5,866 nt of DNA from Bifidobacteriaceae bacterium (GTDB lineage: Bacteria; Actinomycetota; Actinomycetes; Actinomycetales; WQXJ01), in contig JAIRPS010000074.1 in assembly GCA_031256885.1 (NCBI GenBank), positions 1 through 5,866 of the forward strand, given 5' to 3'. Under the pieces are notes generated by a model. The model did no database searches. It was not told the DNA's origin and was given only the letters and a program-made list of their open reading frames with translations. Position 1 is the first letter of the stretch. Every line of letters begins with the position of its first letter. Shown here in pieces: positions 5,711 to 5,866 of the stretch. A program made the position numbers and the translations under genes.

Positions 5711-5866
5711 TTAGCGACCATGCAACACCTCCGCTGGCCGTAATCTGAGCAGCAACCGCACTGCTGGCAACGAACCAAGCAACACCACGGCAACCACACC
5801 AATCAGCGCCAGAACCATCACTGCCAGACGTGGCGTAATAGTTGAGCCAAAAACGGTCAATCCAAT
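5711..5866 (-). CDS. FtsX/MacB-type ABC permease, C-terminal end (partial)
   Basis: The last 51 codons of a gene that enters from the right edge and stops at TAA 5711-5713. The visible part has a transmembrane helix (LAVMVLALIGVVAVVLLG, about 20 residues, residues 14-31 of the fragment) and a basic cytoplasmic tail ending RLRPAEVLHGR. This is the final helix and tail of FtsX-fold permeases, comparable to VDPAVQLREE in the next gene. It is the first partner of a permease pair with the complete permease 29 nt downstream. Only the C-terminus is seen, so the extracytoplasmic domain and total length are unknown. Confidence 0.8.
   Translation of the reverse strand: MGLTVFGSTITPRLAVMVLALIGVVAVVLLGSLPAVRLLLRLRPAEVLHGR

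Overview
The window looks like a moderately GC-rich member of the Actinomycetota. The best evidence is the Cys/Met-metabolism PLP enzyme, whose C-terminal signature (SLGGVES, then ERRRRFP, then RLSVGVEDPADLW) matches the actinobacterial branch of that family as I remember it. The possible leaderless GTG start of that gene, the Gram-positive style signal peptide and the lipoprotein point the same way. The sequence does not let me name a genus.

Layout, left to right. (1) Positions 1-1084, minus strand: the N-terminal part of a secreted or surface protein that runs off the left edge. Its start, signal peptide and mature region are all present, but an 11-base G tract in the signal-peptide coding region puts the start codon out of frame with the rest. 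Loss of one G would restore one frame and a good signal peptidase I site, so this looks like a phase-variable gene caught in the OFF state, or a sequencing error in the tract. (2) Positions 1085-1265: a divergent intergenic region with a 6-bp inverted repeat and a possible -10 box just before the next gene. (3) Positions 1266-2570, plus strand: a cystathionine gamma-synthase/lyase-type PLP enzyme, apparently monocistronic. (4) Positions 2571-2624: a short gap between convergent genes with a small hairpin and T-rich tail, a plausible end for the minus-strand operon. (5) Positions 5866-2625, minus strand: one tight operon. In transcription order it encodes the C-terminus of a first FtsX/MacB-type permease (cut by the right edge), a second complete permease, an ABC ATPase, an FMN-binding lipoprotein carrying a flavinylation motif, and an ApbE-like FAD:protein FMN transferase.

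The operon reads as one working unit. Two MacB-fold permeases and one ATPase make an ABC complex, the lipoprotein is the probable site of covalent FMN attachment outside the membrane, and the ApbE-like protein is the candidate enzyme for that attachment. From general knowledge, similar permease-permease-ATPase sets beside flavin- or thioredoxin-like redox proteins occur in bacterial iron-uptake loci with FTR1/P19-type proteins. An iron-linked redox role is therefore an attractive inference, but no iron-binding gene is visible here. The ApbE-like protein is short, lacks a visible export signal and departs from several family motifs.

The most notable signals are the poly-G switch in the surface protein gene and the flavinylated-lipoprotein/ABC operon. 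I saw no tRNA, rRNA, CRISPR array, insertion sequence or integrase.
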